From: an uncultured Formosa sp.
GTDB lineage: Bacteria > Bacteroidota > Bacteroidia > Flavobacteriales > Flavobacteriaceae
Assembly (NCBI RefSeq): GCF_947500765.1
Contig: NZ_CANMTH010000015.1
Coordinates: forward strand, 1-64,000
DNA: 64,000 nt
Direction of reading: 5' to 3'
The translations under genes were made by a program, and so were the position numbers. Below the pieces are notes generated by a model. That model searched no databases and was not told the origin of the DNA. It worked only from the letters and a program-made list of their open reading frames with translations. This document shows, in pieces, positions 1 to 9,682 of this stretch; the stretch's first letter is position 1, and every line of letters begins with the position of its first letter.

Positions 1-1
1 G

Positions 2-103
2 ACTGAAGTTGAGGAACAAATTGAAGCTCCAACTGCAGAACAAGTTGAAACTGAAGTTATGGAACAAACTGAGACTCCAACTGTAGAAGAAGTTAAAGAA
101 TAA
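2..103 (+). CDS. C-terminal end of an unidentified protein with an acidic repeat tail (partial)
   Basis: Only the last 33 codons are present, ending in TAA at 101-103, and the gene runs off the left edge. The visible tail is very acidic and consists of two copies of a 16-residue unit: TEVEEQIEAPTAEQVE followed by TEVMEQTETPTVEEVKE. The DNA repeats with a 48-bp period (2-49 and 50-100). Tails rich in Glu, Ala, Thr and Pro are found on several flavobacterial proteins, including some ribosomal proteins, but nothing here identifies the parent. A strong terminator follows 20 bp after the stop, which supports this as a true gene end. Confidence 0.7.
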   Translation, partial: TEVEEQIEAPTAEQVETEVMEQTETPTVEEVKE

Positions 104-123
104 TTTACGACTCATTATAATAT

Positions 124-152
124 AAAAAAGCCGCTATTAAGCGGCTTTTTTT
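124..152 (+). terminator. Rho-independent terminator of the left-edge gene
   Basis: An 11-bp perfect stem (124-134 with 141-151), six-base loop TATTAA and a terminal T run. It lies 20 bp after the stop codon. Confidence 0.9.
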
Positions 153-1262
153 ATACATCATATATAGACTTATTCCAGTACTTCCCTATTCTACATTTAT
201 AACCACTTAGTATTAATATACAACTGAATACATACTTTATAAAAAAAATAATCTTCAATATATGTTTTCAAAGTTAAAGAGCTAATACAAAATTAATACT
301 ATTATTTTATGTCTATTTATAATCGTTAGACATAGAAATTACACAACAACTTAGACAGGTATACACTGAAATCTAATTATAGTGTATTTCTATATTTTGT
401 TTTATAGAGCTTATTGAATAAATATAAAAGCTAATTAAAGTATACTGTTAAGTCTAAACGAACACCTAATAGCTTGTCTATTTATATTTAAAACAGCTTT
501 AACATTACATTATATAATAAGTGTAGAGATACTACTTATTATCTCGAATAAAAACACTTCTTAATTTCCACACATATTTTTACATTATTAATGTTTACAG
601 AAAAATTATTGCTCTGTGAAACCATCTTAACGCTCTCTAGTTCTGTAAGTGCCTTTTCTACTAAAAATTGATTTAGAGGCTTATCCAAAAGCTTAAAAAC
701 CCTTTATTTAATAACTCATATCTTACTCATAATTTTTATATAAGTTAGCAAGTTAAATACTCTTACTAATAAAATGTAATTCGCAATAAGTCTAAAAACC
801 AAACCTCTAAACCATAAGATAAATCACGTTCAAGAACTCGTGTTACAAAGTCATAATAACTTCAATAATATTATCATTAATTCTTAAAATTATACGAAAA
901 AAACTTAATTCGTATTTACTATTCTCTATCACTAATTCACTTTCAATTGTAATCAAAGGCTATTTCTATTTTGTATAAACATAACAAACATGGATTACTA
1001 TACGTTTTTAAAGTTTATAAACTCTACATTATAAAGCCTCTAAACATCTCTTTTTTTATAATTATTCAATAGTAGAAAGTCTAACTCTTATACGCTCTTA
1101 AACATCCTTAAAAGCACTTTTTAAACAGACTATCGGATTCAAAACTATATGTAATTAGAAATCTTAAATTAAAACGTAACCTAAGATTAAAAAAACTAAC
1201 AAGGTTTATAAGATACCCTAATAAAATCTGATTACTATATGCTTTCAATACTTTTAGAACAT
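153..1262. other. 1.1 kb gene-free AT-rich spacer
   Basis: No open reading frame of credible length or composition is seen on either strand, and no tRNA or rRNA. Small symmetric elements are present. The 332-344 and 382-393 arms match with one bulge. ATACACT at 361-367 pairs with AGTGTAT at 381-387. ACATTATTAATGT at 582-594 is a perfect odd palindrome. It lies between two terminators pointing toward each other, so read-through from the neighbours should be limited. It may be decayed sequence or hold an unrecognised RNA. Confidence 0.6.
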
Positions 1263-1295
1263 AAAAAAACCTGTGAATTGTTATTCACAGGTTTT
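1263..1295 (-). terminator. Rho-independent terminator of the gyrA-TPR operon
   Basis: A perfect 12-bp stem (1266-1277 with 1284-1295), loop TTGTTA, and a T run on the minus strand from the A run at 1263-1269. It lies just past the stop of the TPR gene. Confidence 0.9.
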
Positions 1296-1321
1296 AAAAT
1301 ATAGAATATATGAGCTACTAA

Positions 1322-2566
1322 TTATTGAGCTGCATCTAATTTAGCTTGTATTTCTTTAGCTTTACTTGTTTCTCCAGTAGCGTTATAAATATTTATTAAT
1401 TGTTGGTAAATATTAGGTACTGGGTTAGGGTTATTGGCAATGTATTTAACTAAAACATCTGCTCCTTGATCGAATAAACTTGTTTTTTTAGCACGTAGTT
1501 CATCATAACGCGCGTTATCTGCTTTACTTGTACCTAAGCTGTTCATTTCTTCAATTAAAGAGTTTCCTTCATCAATATAAGTTGTAGACTCGTTTAAAGC
1601 TGCATCAGCATAATCAGGCTTTAATTCTAAAGCTTTTTCAAAAGATGTTCTTGCGCCTTCAAAATCTTGATTCTTTAAAGAAATTACACCAATGTTATAA
1701 TGTAAATTAGGATTTTCAGGTTGTTGCTTCACAGCTTCTTCCATTAAATCTTTAAATTTATCTGTTTCTTCTAACTCTAAATATAAATTAGCTTCAGTAA
1801 GAATTAAATCTAAATTTTCTGGATCTTGTAATCTAGCTTTTTTAGCAGCTGCTAAAGCTTCGTCTGTTTTACCTTGAGATACATATATTAATGCAATATT
1901 CTTAGTAATTTCAGCTTGCTTAGATTCTGTTTTACGCATTCCTGGATTGTTATGAGATTTTGCTTTCACAAATAAATCTCTTTGACTTTGAGCCATAACT
2001 TCTTCTTCTCCAGTTGCAACATTTGTAGCATAGTATTGAGTTTCGATACCAGTGTATCCTAATTCATCTAATTTTACATACTGTCTTAATGCTGTATCAT
2101 AATCTTGATCACTTACTGCACTTACTGCTGCATAATACAAATAGGTTGTATCTGTAGGTACAATATTATATAACTGCTCAAACTGTTGACTAGCTATAGC
2201 ATACTTTTTTTCTTTAAAATTGTCGTTTGCTTTAACTAAATAAGTGTTTTGCATATTATTTTTAAACTCAGCAACTTCACTTTTCATGGAGTCGTCTACC
2301 TTATCTAAGCTTTCAAGAGCTTTAGTAACATCTGATGCAGACCCTGCTCCTTTAGCATATAATGCTTCAGCTTGTAAAAAATAATATTTTGCTTTGTATT
2401 TGTCGTCTATTGTAGACAACATAGGAGTTACTTGATTTAAAGATGCTTTTGCTTCTGCATAATTATTCCCTTTGATTGCCTTCTCCGCTGCCTTCAGTTC
2501 TTTTTTTTGTGCAAAAGAAAATGCACTAACGGATAAAGCTAAAGCAACTATAACCTGTTTTTTCAT
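1322..2566 (-). CDS. Secreted tetratricopeptide-repeat protein
   Basis: A 414-residue protein with an N-terminal signal peptide (hydrophobic residues 4-18, likely cleavage after FAQ near residue 20). TPR-like helical repeats run through most of it. The clearest are near residues 220-335, with runs such as HYNIGVISLKNQDFEGARTS. A periplasmic or surface scaffolding role is inferred from the fold, and no enzymatic motif is seen. Its start lies 21 bp after the gyrA stop on the same strand, so the two are probably cotranscribed. This pairing recurs in flavobacteria, but the function of the TPR protein is not known. The ATG start precedes a standard signal peptide. Confidence 0.85.
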   Translation of the reverse strand: MKKQVIVALALSVSAFSFAQKKELKAAEKAIKGNNYAEAKASLNQVTPMLSTIDDKYKAKYYFLQAEALYAKGAGSASDVTKALESLDKVDDSMKSEVAEFKNNMQNTYLVKANDNFKEKKYAIASQQFEQLYNIVPTDTTYLYYAAVSAVSDQDYDTALRQYVKLDELGYTGIETQYYATNVATGEEEVMAQSQRDLFVKAKSHNNPGMRKTESKQAEITKNIALIYVSQGKTDEALAAAKKARLQDPENLDLILTEANLYLELEETDKFKDLMEEAVKQQPENPNLHYNIGVISLKNQDFEGARTSFEKALELKPDYADAALNESTTYIDEGNSLIEEMNSLGTSKADNARYDELRAKKTSLFDQGADVLVKYIANNPNPVPNIYQQLINIYNATGETSKAKEIQAKLDAAQ

Positions 2567-2587
2567 TGTAATAAAGTTAATTGTTAA

Positions 2588-5155
2588 TTAATTGTTTTCT
2601 AAGTTGTTATTTTCTGTTGTTGAATCTTCACCATCTACAGGTGCATCCTCTCCATCAATGTTTTCAATATTTTCAATGTCTTCTATTACTTCGTCTTCAT
2701 GCATTACTTTAGCAACAGCTGCGATAGAATCTCCAGCACGTAAGTTTATAAGTTTAACACCTTGCGTAGCACGGCCCATAACTCTTAAATCTTGAACTGC
2801 AATTCTAATAGCAATACCCGATTTATTAATAATCATAAGATCATCTGAATCTGATACCGTTTTAATAGATACTAATTTTCCTGTTTTTTCTGTAATAGAA
2901 ATGGTTTTCACACCTTTTCCTCCACGGTTAGTTACTCTATAAACAGGTTCTCCATCTTCTGGATCATCAATATAAGTACGTTTTCCATATCCATTTTCAG
3001 AAACCACTAATACAGATTCTTCTTGAGGATTTTCTACAGTAATCATACCTATTACCTCATCATCTTCTTGTCCTAAAGTAATACCGCGAACTCCAGAAGC
3101 ACCTCTACCCATAGGTCGTGTTTTTGCTTCTTCAAATCGGATTGCTTTACCGGATTTTAAGGCTAACATTACTTGACTTGTTCCTGTGGTAAGTTTAGCT
3201 TCTAAAAGCACATCGTCTTCCTTAATTGTAATGGCGTTAATACCATTTGTTCTAGGACGTGAATATTGCTCTAAAGACGTTTTTTTAACTTGACCGTTTT
3301 TAGTTGCCATAATAACATAATGACTGTTAATGTACTCTTCATCTTTAAGATCTTGAGTACAAATAAATGCCATGACTTTATCGTCTTGCTCTATGTTTAT
3401 TAAATTCTGAATTGCTCTACCTTTAGAGGTTTTACTTCCTTCAGGGACTTCGTAAACACGCATCCAGAAACATTTTCCTTTTTGTGTAAAGAATAACATA
3501 TATTGGTGGTTAGTACCCACAAATAAATGTTCTAAGAAATCTTCGTTACGAGTTGTTGATGCTTTTTGTCCAACCCCGCCTCTATGTTGTGTTTTGTATT
3601 CTGTTAAAGATGTACGTTTAATATAACCTGCATGAGAAATAGTAATGACTACTTGCTCGTCTGGAATCATATCTTCAATACTTAAATCTCCACCAGCATA
3701 TTCTATAATAGAACGACGTTCATCTCCGTATTTATCTTTAATCACTTGAAGTTCATCTTCTATAATCTGCATACGACGCTCTTTCTTATCTAAGATATCT
3801 TTTAAGTCTTCGATAGTTTTCATGATGTCTTCGTATTCCGAATGTAATTTGTCTTGCTCTAGACCGGTAAGTTGGCGCAAACGCATTTCTACAATCGCTT
3901 TCGCTTGGATTTCAGAAAGTTTAAAACGTTCTATTAAACGTGTACGAGCTTCATCTGCATTAGAAGATCCACGAATAATAGCGATAACTTCATCAATATT
4001 ATCTGAAGCTATAATTAATCCTTCTAAAATATGAGCACGTTCTTCTGCTTTACGTAATTCGTAAGTTGTACGTCTTACAACTACTTCGTGTCTGTGTTCA
4101 ACAAAGTGATGGATTAAATCTTTTAAGTTTAATAACTCTGGACGTCCATTTACTAATGCAATATTATTTACACTAAAAGAAGTCTGTAGTTGAGTGTACT
4201 TAAATAATTTATTTAAAACGATATTAGGAATAGCATCACGTTTTAAAACATAAACAATACGCATACCATTTCTATCAGATTCATCTCTAATGGTTGCAAT
4301 ACCGTCTAGTTTTTTATCATTCACTAAATCGGCAGTTTTTTTAATCATTTCTGCCTTGTTCACTTGGTACGGAATTTCTGTTACAATAACACATTCACGA
4401 CCATGAACTTCCTCTATATTGGCTTTAGCACGCATAATAATACGTCCACGACCAGTATGAAACGCTTCTTTTACGCCATCGTAACCATATATTGTTCCTC
4501 CTGTAGGGAAATCTGGAGCTTTTATGTACTTAATAAGCTCGTCTATTTCAATATCTTTATTCTCTATGTATGCTCTAATCCCATCGACAACTTCACTTAA
4601 GTTATGCGGTGGCATATTGGTAGCCATACCTACGGCAATACCAGAAGCACCATTAATTAATAATCCAGGAATACGTGTTGGTAATACTGTAGGTTCCTGT
4701 AATGTATCATCAAAATTTAATTTATGATCTACTGTCTCCTTGTCAATATCTGCCAACATGTCTTCAGAAATCTTTCGCATACGCGCTTCTGTATAACGCA
4801 TTGCTGCCGGACTATCGCCGTCAATAGAACCAAAGTTACCTTGTCCGTCTACTAGCATATAACGTAAACTCCACTCTTGAGCCATACGTACCATTGCATC
4901 ATAAACCGAAGTATCTCCGTGTGGGTGATACTTCCCTAAAACTTCACCAACAATTCTTGCTGACTTTTTATGCGCTCCAGTCGCTCTAACTCCCAATTCG
5001 TACATTCCGTATAAAACACGTCTGTGTACAGGTTTTAAACCATCTCTAACATCTGGAAGCGCACGTGATACAATAACTGACATTGAGTAATCAATGTAAG
5101 CCGTTTTCATTTCGTCTTCGATATTAATTGGAATAAGCTTTTCTCCTTCTGCCAT
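2588..5155 (-). CDS. gyrA: DNA gyrase subunit A
   Basis: An 855-residue type II topoisomerase subunit that breaks and rejoins DNA during ATP-driven negative supercoiling, acting with GyrB as an A2B2 complex. The breakage-reunion domain opens the protein. The catalytic tyrosine is Y121 in AAMRYTE, and the quinolone region reads HPHGDTSVYD at about 77-86. Thr82 occupies the position of E. coli Ser83 and Asp86 that of Asp87. The C-terminal beta-pinwheel contains a GyrA box of the form QHRGGVG, which separates GyrA from ParC. The last about 35 residues form an acidic Asp/Glu/Asn tail, a common lineage feature. It is divergent from clpC across a 259-bp spacer. Confidence 0.98.
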   Translation of the reverse strand: MAEGEKLIPINIEDEMKTAYIDYSMSVIVSRALPDVRDGLKPVHRRVLYGMYELGVRATGAHKKSARIVGEVLGKYHPHGDTSVYDAMVRMAQEWSLRYMLVDGQGNFGSIDGDSPAAMRYTEARMRKISEDMLADIDKETVDHKLNFDDTLQEPTVLPTRIPGLLINGASGIAVGMATNMPPHNLSEVVDGIRAYIENKDIEIDELIKYIKAPDFPTGGTIYGYDGVKEAFHTGRGRIIMRAKANIEEVHGRECVIVTEIPYQVNKAEMIKKTADLVNDKKLDGIATIRDESDRNGMRIVYVLKRDAIPNIVLNKLFKYTQLQTSFSVNNIALVNGRPELLNLKDLIHHFVEHRHEVVVRRTTYELRKAEERAHILEGLIIASDNIDEVIAIIRGSSNADEARTRLIERFKLSEIQAKAIVEMRLRQLTGLEQDKLHSEYEDIMKTIEDLKDILDKKERRMQIIEDELQVIKDKYGDERRSIIEYAGGDLSIEDMIPDEQVVITISHAGYIKRTSLTEYKTQHRGGVGQKASTTRNEDFLEHLFVGTNHQYMLFFTQKGKCFWMRVYEVPEGSKTSKGRAIQNLINIEQDDKVMAFICTQDLKDEEYINSHYVIMATKNGQVKKTSLEQYSRPRTNGINAITIKEDDVLLEAKLTTGTSQVMLALKSGKAIRFEEAKTRPMGRGASGVRGITLGQEDDEVIGMITVENPQEESVLVVSENGYGKRTYIDDPEDGEPVYRVTNRGGKGVKTISITEKTGKLVSIKTVSDSDDLMIINKSGIAIRIAVQDLRVMGRATQGVKLINLRAGDSIAAVAKVMHEDEVIEDIENIENIDGEDAPVDGEDSTTENNNLENN

Positions 5156-5414
5156 CTATAAAAATAATTTAGTTATCTTGTGTGTTTCAAATCGCGCTAA
5201 TATAACCATTTCCCGTGTCAACATAGGGGTTTTAACACGGTTTTTAACAGTTTTTATTAACAACTCATACTAGGGGTTTAGTTAATAAGTAAGACATCAA
5301 ATATTTTGATTTTATAAAGATTTTTTTTCTATTAGCATAAATCATATAATTAGGGTATACTTTTTGTCTTTGATAATATGTTTTAGTAATTTTAATGCAG
5401 AAAGGAATTAATTT
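5156..5414. promoter_or_regulatory. gyrA/clpC divergent promoter region with phased T-tracts
   Basis: Promoters for both genes must lie here. T-tracts begin at 5230, 5241 and 5251, about one helical turn apart, within three near-repeats of GTTTTTAACA. TAGGGGTTT occurs at 5224-5232 and again at 5271-5279. Phased A/T tracts bend DNA. A role in supercoil-sensitive gyrA expression is only an inference. No exact TAnnTTTG box was located. Confidence 0.45.
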
Positions 5415-7961
5415 ATGGATGATAATTTTTCACCAAGAGTAAAAGATGTAATTGCTTACAGTAAAGAAGAAGCCCTACGTTTAGGACACGATTTTATTGG
5501 AACAGAACACCTTATGCTTGGTTTATTAAGAGATGGGAACGGAAAAGCAATAAATATTTTAAATGCCTTAGATATTGATTTAAATCATTTAAGGAGAAAA
5601 GTTGAAATATTAAGTCCCGCAAGCCCAACATTAACGGCTATATCTAACGAGAAAAAAAATTTACATCTCACAAGACAAGCTGAGCGTGCTTTAAAAACAA
5701 CGTTTTTAGAAGCGAAACTATTTCAAAGTAATTCCATTAACACAGCACATTTACTATTGTGCATATTAAGGAATGAAAACGATCCTACAACGAAGCTTTT
5801 AAATAAGCTGAAAGTAGATTATGATAACGTTAAAGAACAATTCAAATTTATGATTACAAACGATGATAATTATATAGACCCAAAAGCAGAATCGTTCCAA
5901 GACGATGGTATCGGTGAAGACGATGCGGCGAAAGACAATTTGTTCAGTACTCCAACAGGTAAAACCAATAAAAAATCTAAAACACCTGTTCTAGATAATT
6001 TTGGTCGCGACTTGACTGCAATGGCTGAAGAAGGTAAGTTAGATCCTGTTGTTGGTCGTGAAAAAGAAATTGAGCGTGTGTCTCAAATTTTAAGTAGACG
6101 TAAAAAAAACAACCCGCTTTTAATTGGTGAACCTGGTGTTGGTAAATCTGCCATTGCTGAAGGTTTAGCAATTAGAATTACAAAACGTAAGGTTTCTAGA
6201 ATTCTTTTTAACAAACGTGTTGTAACCTTAGATTTAGCAAGTTTAGTTGCCGGAACAAAATACAGAGGGCAGTTCGAAGAACGCATGAAAGCCGTTATGA
6301 ATGAACTTGAAAAGAACGACGATATTATTCTTTTTATAGATGAAATTCACACCATTGTTGGTGCTGGTGGCGCTACAGGAAGCCTAGATGCATCTAATAT
6401 GTTTAAACCTGCTTTAGCAAGAGGAGAAATACAATGTGTCGGTGCTACAACTTTAGATGAATATAGACAGTATATTGAAAAAGACGGTGCCTTAGAACGT
6501 CGTTTCCAAAAGGTTATTGTAGAACCAACTACGGTTGAAGAAACTATAGAAATTTTAAACAATATTAAAGACAAATACGAAAGTCATCATAATGTAAATT
6601 ATACACCAGAAGCTATAGAAGCTTGTGTAAAATTAACCAATCGTTATATGACCGATAGATTTTTACCAGACAAGGCTATTGATGCTTTAGACGAAGCAGG
6701 ATCTCGTGTACACATTACTAACATTAATGTACCTAAACAAATTATAGAACTTGAAAAAGAACTAGAAACTGTTAGAGAAACAAAAACTTCTGTTGTTAAA
6801 AAACAAAAATACGAGGAAGCTGCTAAATTAAGAGACGACGAAAAACGCCTTGAAAAAGAGTTAGCTGTTGCGCAAGAAAAATGGGAAGAAGATACCAAGC
6901 AACATCGCGAGATGGTTACAGAAGACAATGTTGCAGATGTTGTTTCCATGATGACAGGTATTCCTGTTAACAGAATTGCGCAAACAGAAAGCAATAAACT
7001 AGCCTTATTACCTGAACTTATTAAAGGAAAAGTAATTGGTCAAGACGAAGCTGTTTCTAAAGTTGTAAAAGCAATTCAACGTAATCGTGCAGGACTTAAA
7101 GATCCCAACAAGCCAATTGGTTCATTTATCTTTTTAGGTCAAACAGGTGTTGGTAAAACACAATTAGCAAAAGTACTAGCTAAGCAACTATTCGACAGTG
7201 AAGATGCTTTGGTTAGAATAGACATGAGTGAATACATGGAAAAATTCGCCATCTCTAGATTAGTTGGAGCACCTCCAGGATACGTAGGCTATGAAGAAGG
7301 CGGACAATTAACTGAAAAAATTCGTAGAAAACCTTACGCTGTTGTCCTTTTAGATGAAATTGAAAAGGCGCATCCAGATGTTTTTAACATGATGCTTCAA
7401 GTTTTAGACGATGGATTCTTAACAGATAGTTTAGGGCGTAAAATTGATTTTAGAAACACCATAATTATTATGACTTCTAATATCGGTGCACGTAAATTGA
7501 AAGATTTCGGAACAGGAATTGGTTTTGGTACGGCTTCACAAAAATCACAAGAAGCAGCCAATACAAGAAGTGTTATTGAAAGCGCTCTTAAGAAAGCATT
7601 TGCTCCAGAATTTTTAAATAGAATTGATGATGTTATTGTATTCAACACTTTAGAAAAAGAAGATCTTAACAGTATCATCAAAATAGAACTTGATAAATTA
7701 TTACTAAGAATTAAAGACCTAGGTTATGATTTACAGTTAAGTGAAAAAGCGACAAGTTTTATAGCTGAAAAAGGATTCGATAAACAATACGGAGCGCGAC
7801 CTCTAAAAAGAGCGATTCAGAAATATGTTGAAGACGCTTTAGCCGAAAAGATTATTACATCAAAAATTCATGAAGGCGATGTTATTCTTATGGATTTAGA
7901 TGAAACAAATCAAGAACTTGTTATTACAATTGAAAAACAAGAAAAGCCTACAGAATCTTAA
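5415..7961 (+). CDS. clpC: ATP-dependent Clp protease ATP-binding subunit ClpC
   Basis: An 848-residue Hsp100 unfoldase that threads substrates into ClpP. Two Clp N-repeats occupy residues 1-145. AAA+ domain 1 has Walker A GEPGVGKS (238-245), pore loop GTKYRG (280-285) and Walker B ILFIDE (305-310). A UVR-type segment (about 461-480) marks ClpC rather than ClpA or ClpB. AAA+ domain 2 has Walker A GQTGVGKT (575-582), pore loop GYVG (622-625) and Walker B VVLLDE (643-648). A ClpP-docking tripeptide IGF at 702-704 indicates a true protease partner. ClpP itself is not in the window. No CtsR or McsAB gene is adjacent, unlike in Firmicutes. A terminator follows directly. Confidence 0.95.
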   Translation: MDDNFSPRVKDVIAYSKEEALRLGHDFIGTEHLMLGLLRDGNGKAINILNALDIDLNHLRRKVEILSPASPTLTAISNEKKNLHLTRQAERALKTTFLEAKLFQSNSINTAHLLLCILRNENDPTTKLLNKLKVDYDNVKEQFKFMITNDDNYIDPKAESFQDDGIGEDDAAKDNLFSTPTGKTNKKSKTPVLDNFGRDLTAMAEEGKLDPVVGREKEIERVSQILSRRKKNNPLLIGEPGVGKSAIAEGLAIRITKRKVSRILFNKRVVTLDLASLVAGTKYRGQFEERMKAVMNELEKNDDIILFIDEIHTIVGAGGATGSLDASNMFKPALARGEIQCVGATTLDEYRQYIEKDGALERRFQKVIVEPTTVEETIEILNNIKDKYESHHNVNYTPEAIEACVKLTNRYMTDRFLPDKAIDALDEAGSRVHITNINVPKQIIELEKELETVRETKTSVVKKQKYEEAAKLRDDEKRLEKELAVAQEKWEEDTKQHREMVTEDNVADVVSMMTGIPVNRIAQTESNKLALLPELIKGKVIGQDEAVSKVVKAIQRNRAGLKDPNKPIGSFIFLGQTGVGKTQLAKVLAKQLFDSEDALVRIDMSEYMEKFAISRLVGAPPGYVGYEEGGQLTEKIRRKPYAVVLLDEIEKAHPDVFNMMLQVLDDGFLTDSLGRKIDFRNTIIIMTSNIGARKLKDFGTGIGFGTASQKSQEAANTRSVIESALKKAFAPEFLNRIDDVIVFNTLEKEDLNSIIKIELDKLLLRIKDLGYDLQLSEKATSFIAEKGFDKQYGARPLKRAIQKYVEDALAEKIITSKIHEGDVILMDLDETNQELVITIEKQEKPTES

Positions 7962-7982
7962 AAAGATTAACGTTTATAAATC

Positions 7983-8020
7983 AAATGTCCGTTGTTAACA
8001 CTTCGGACATTTTTGTTTTA
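7983..8020 (+). terminator. Rho-independent terminator of clpC
   Basis: A perfect 9-bp stem AAATGTCCG/CGGACATTT (7983-7991 and 8004-8012) with a 12-base loop, followed by a T-rich tail. It makes clpC monocistronic. Confidence 0.85.
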
Positions 8021-8103
8021 ATTTTTAACCGCTTTAAACTATTATAATTAATTATAATATATCATTCTATTCTCTTATTTTTGAAACACTCAAAAAATAC
8101 ACT

Positions 8104-9132
8104 ATGAAAAAAATTTTTATTGCTATTGGCGCCTTAACCATGTTCGCCTGTCAAGAAACTCCAAAAAAAGATTACGTAACGCTTTCTGGAAAAATAACAG
8201 ATCAAAATAGCGATTCTATTATCATTAGAAGCCGTAAATACAGTAAAACCATCAAGGTAAATGCAGACGGAACTTTTAGCGACACATTAAAAGTAGAAGC
8301 AGGATTATACAACTTTTATGATGGAGGAGAATCGTCTACTATTTTTTTAAAAAACGGTTACGATTTAAACATGTCTCTAGACACAAAAGCATTTGACGAA
8401 ACAATTGCATACACCGGCGAAGGTTCTGAAAACAATAACTTCTTAGCTGAAAAATCTTTAACAGAAGAGAAATTATTAGATCAAGATTTTTCATCTATGG
8501 ATTTAGAAACTTTAGATGCTACGTTTAAAAACATAGAAACAGAGCTAACTACATTTTATAACTCTAAACAAGGTCTTGATTCTATAATTACAACCTCAGC
8601 ATCAAAAAGTTTATCACCAATGTTAGAAGGTAATAAAAAATATTACGCTAATAACATTATATTAAAACAAGAGATGACAGGTAAACCATCTCCTGTATTT
8701 GTAGATTACGCAAATGCAGACGGTTCTACAACGTCTTTAGAAAGTTTAAAAGGAAAATACGTTTATATAGATGTATGGGCAACCTGGTGCGCACCTTGTA
8801 AAGCTGAAATTCCAGCTTTAAAAGCGCTAGAAAAAGAATATCACGACAAGAATATTACGTTTGTAAGCGTTTCTGTTGATGACGATAGAACACACGGGGG
8901 GTCTTGGGACAAAGCAAAAGCAGATTGGCTAGCAATGGTTACCGAGGAAAAATTAGGTGGCGTACAAGTTATGTCTCCTGAAGGATGGCAATCTGATTTT
9001 GTAAGAGATTACAAAGTTAACGGTATCCCTAGATTTATCTTAATCGATCCTGCTGGAAATATTGTAGACCCTAGCGCACCTAGACCTTCAGATTCTAAAT
9101 TAAAAGAATTATTTACTTCTTTAAGTATCTAA
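8104..9132 (+). CDS. TlpA/ResA-like thioredoxin-fold lipoprotein
   Basis: A 342-residue lipoprotein. The lipobox ends at Cys16 (TMFAC), so the mature protein is membrane anchored in the envelope. Residues about 25-190 form a beta-rich N-terminal domain of the type found on many Bacteroidota thiol oxidoreductases (DUF4369-like, by pattern only). The C-terminal domain is thioredoxin-like with the redox motif WCAPC (Cys229 and Cys232). A cis-proline is likely in VNGIPRF, near residue 305. It probably reduces or exchanges disulfides in exported proteins, and the substrate is unknown. It has its own terminator and lies between two Hsp100 genes. Confidence 0.88.
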   Translation: MKKIFIAIGALTMFACQETPKKDYVTLSGKITDQNSDSIIIRSRKYSKTIKVNADGTFSDTLKVEAGLYNFYDGGESSTIFLKNGYDLNMSLDTKAFDETIAYTGEGSENNNFLAEKSLTEEKLLDQDFSSMDLETLDATFKNIETELTTFYNSKQGLDSIITTSASKSLSPMLEGNKKYYANNIILKQEMTGKPSPVFVDYANADGSTTSLESLKGKYVYIDVWATWCAPCKAEIPALKALEKEYHDKNITFVSVSVDDDRTHGGSWDKAKADWLAMVTEEKLGGVQVMSPEGWQSDFVRDYKVNGIPRFILIDPAGNIVDPSAPRPSDSKLKELFTSLSI

Positions 9133-9153
9133 TATCTTAAAATAAAACTTAAT

Positions 9154-9193
9154 AAAATCCGCTTAGAACAATTGTTTTAAGCGGATTTTTATT
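9154..9193 (+). terminator. Rho-independent terminator of the thioredoxin-like lipoprotein gene
   Basis: A perfect 12-bp stem (9154-9165 and 9178-9189). The loop carries its own palindrome AACAATTGTT, and a T run follows. The symmetry suggests it can also serve the convergent ytxJ gene. Confidence 0.88.
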
Positions 9194-9223
9194 TTGGATT
9201 ATAGTTTCACCCCTACAGTTAAC

Positions 9224-9610
9224 CTAGTATACAGATAAATCTATAGAGTTAATTTCTCCGTGAGAAGCATACTTAACCACTTCTCCATTCTTTATAATTA
9301 AAATTTGTGGAGACTCATGATACACTTTAAACCTATCTGCAATTGCACCAGAAAGCGCTTTATTTTGCAACAAATCTAAAAAATACATATCTAAATTAAA
9401 TTCAGATTTGAATGATTTTTCAAACTGACTTAACACCATTCTACTAATTCCACATCGTGTAGAATGTTTAAAAATAGCTTGCGCTTTATCGTGCGACGCT
9501 TCTACAATAGTATCTAACTGATTTTCACCAACCAAAGGTCTCCAAACTATAGCACTTTCCACCTTCTCGTTTGGAGAAGAATTATTAAATATTTTATCAA
9601 AAAACCCCAT
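9224..9610 (-). CDS. ytxJ: YtxJ-type monothiol redox protein
   Basis: A 128-residue cytosolic thioredoxin-fold protein matching the YtxJ (DUF2847) family. Its single-cysteine active-site motif is TRCGIS, and a later segment reads ESPQILIIKNGE. In bacillithiol-producing bacteria the family is proposed to act as a bacilliredoxin that removes bacillithiol from oxidised proteins. The start chosen is the ATG at 9610 (MGFFDKIFNN). A longer frame reaches 9688, but its extra 26 residues do not resemble the family and would cover the clpB promoter side. It is divergent from clpB, which fits an oxidative-stress context. Confidence 0.82.
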   Translation of the reverse strand: MGFFDKIFNNSSPNEKVESAIVWRPLVGENQLDTIVEASHDKAQAIFKHSTRCGISRMVLSQFEKSFKSEFNLDMYFLDLLQNKALSGAIADRFKVYHESPQILIIKNGEVVKYASHGEINSIDLSVY

Positions 9611-9682
9611 ATTTTTATTAATTTTAAGTCTTACTTCTTTTCTACAAGAAAGACAATTAGTCAGCTTAAACACTTCAAAAAG

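Noticed and set aside
563..576. Single DnaA-box-like TTTCCACAC in the left spacer
   Set aside because: One isolated match in AT-rich DNA is not evidence for an origin.
2592..4727. Several plus-strand open frames within gyrA
   Set aside because: Shadows of the highly conserved gyrA coding strand with no independent support.
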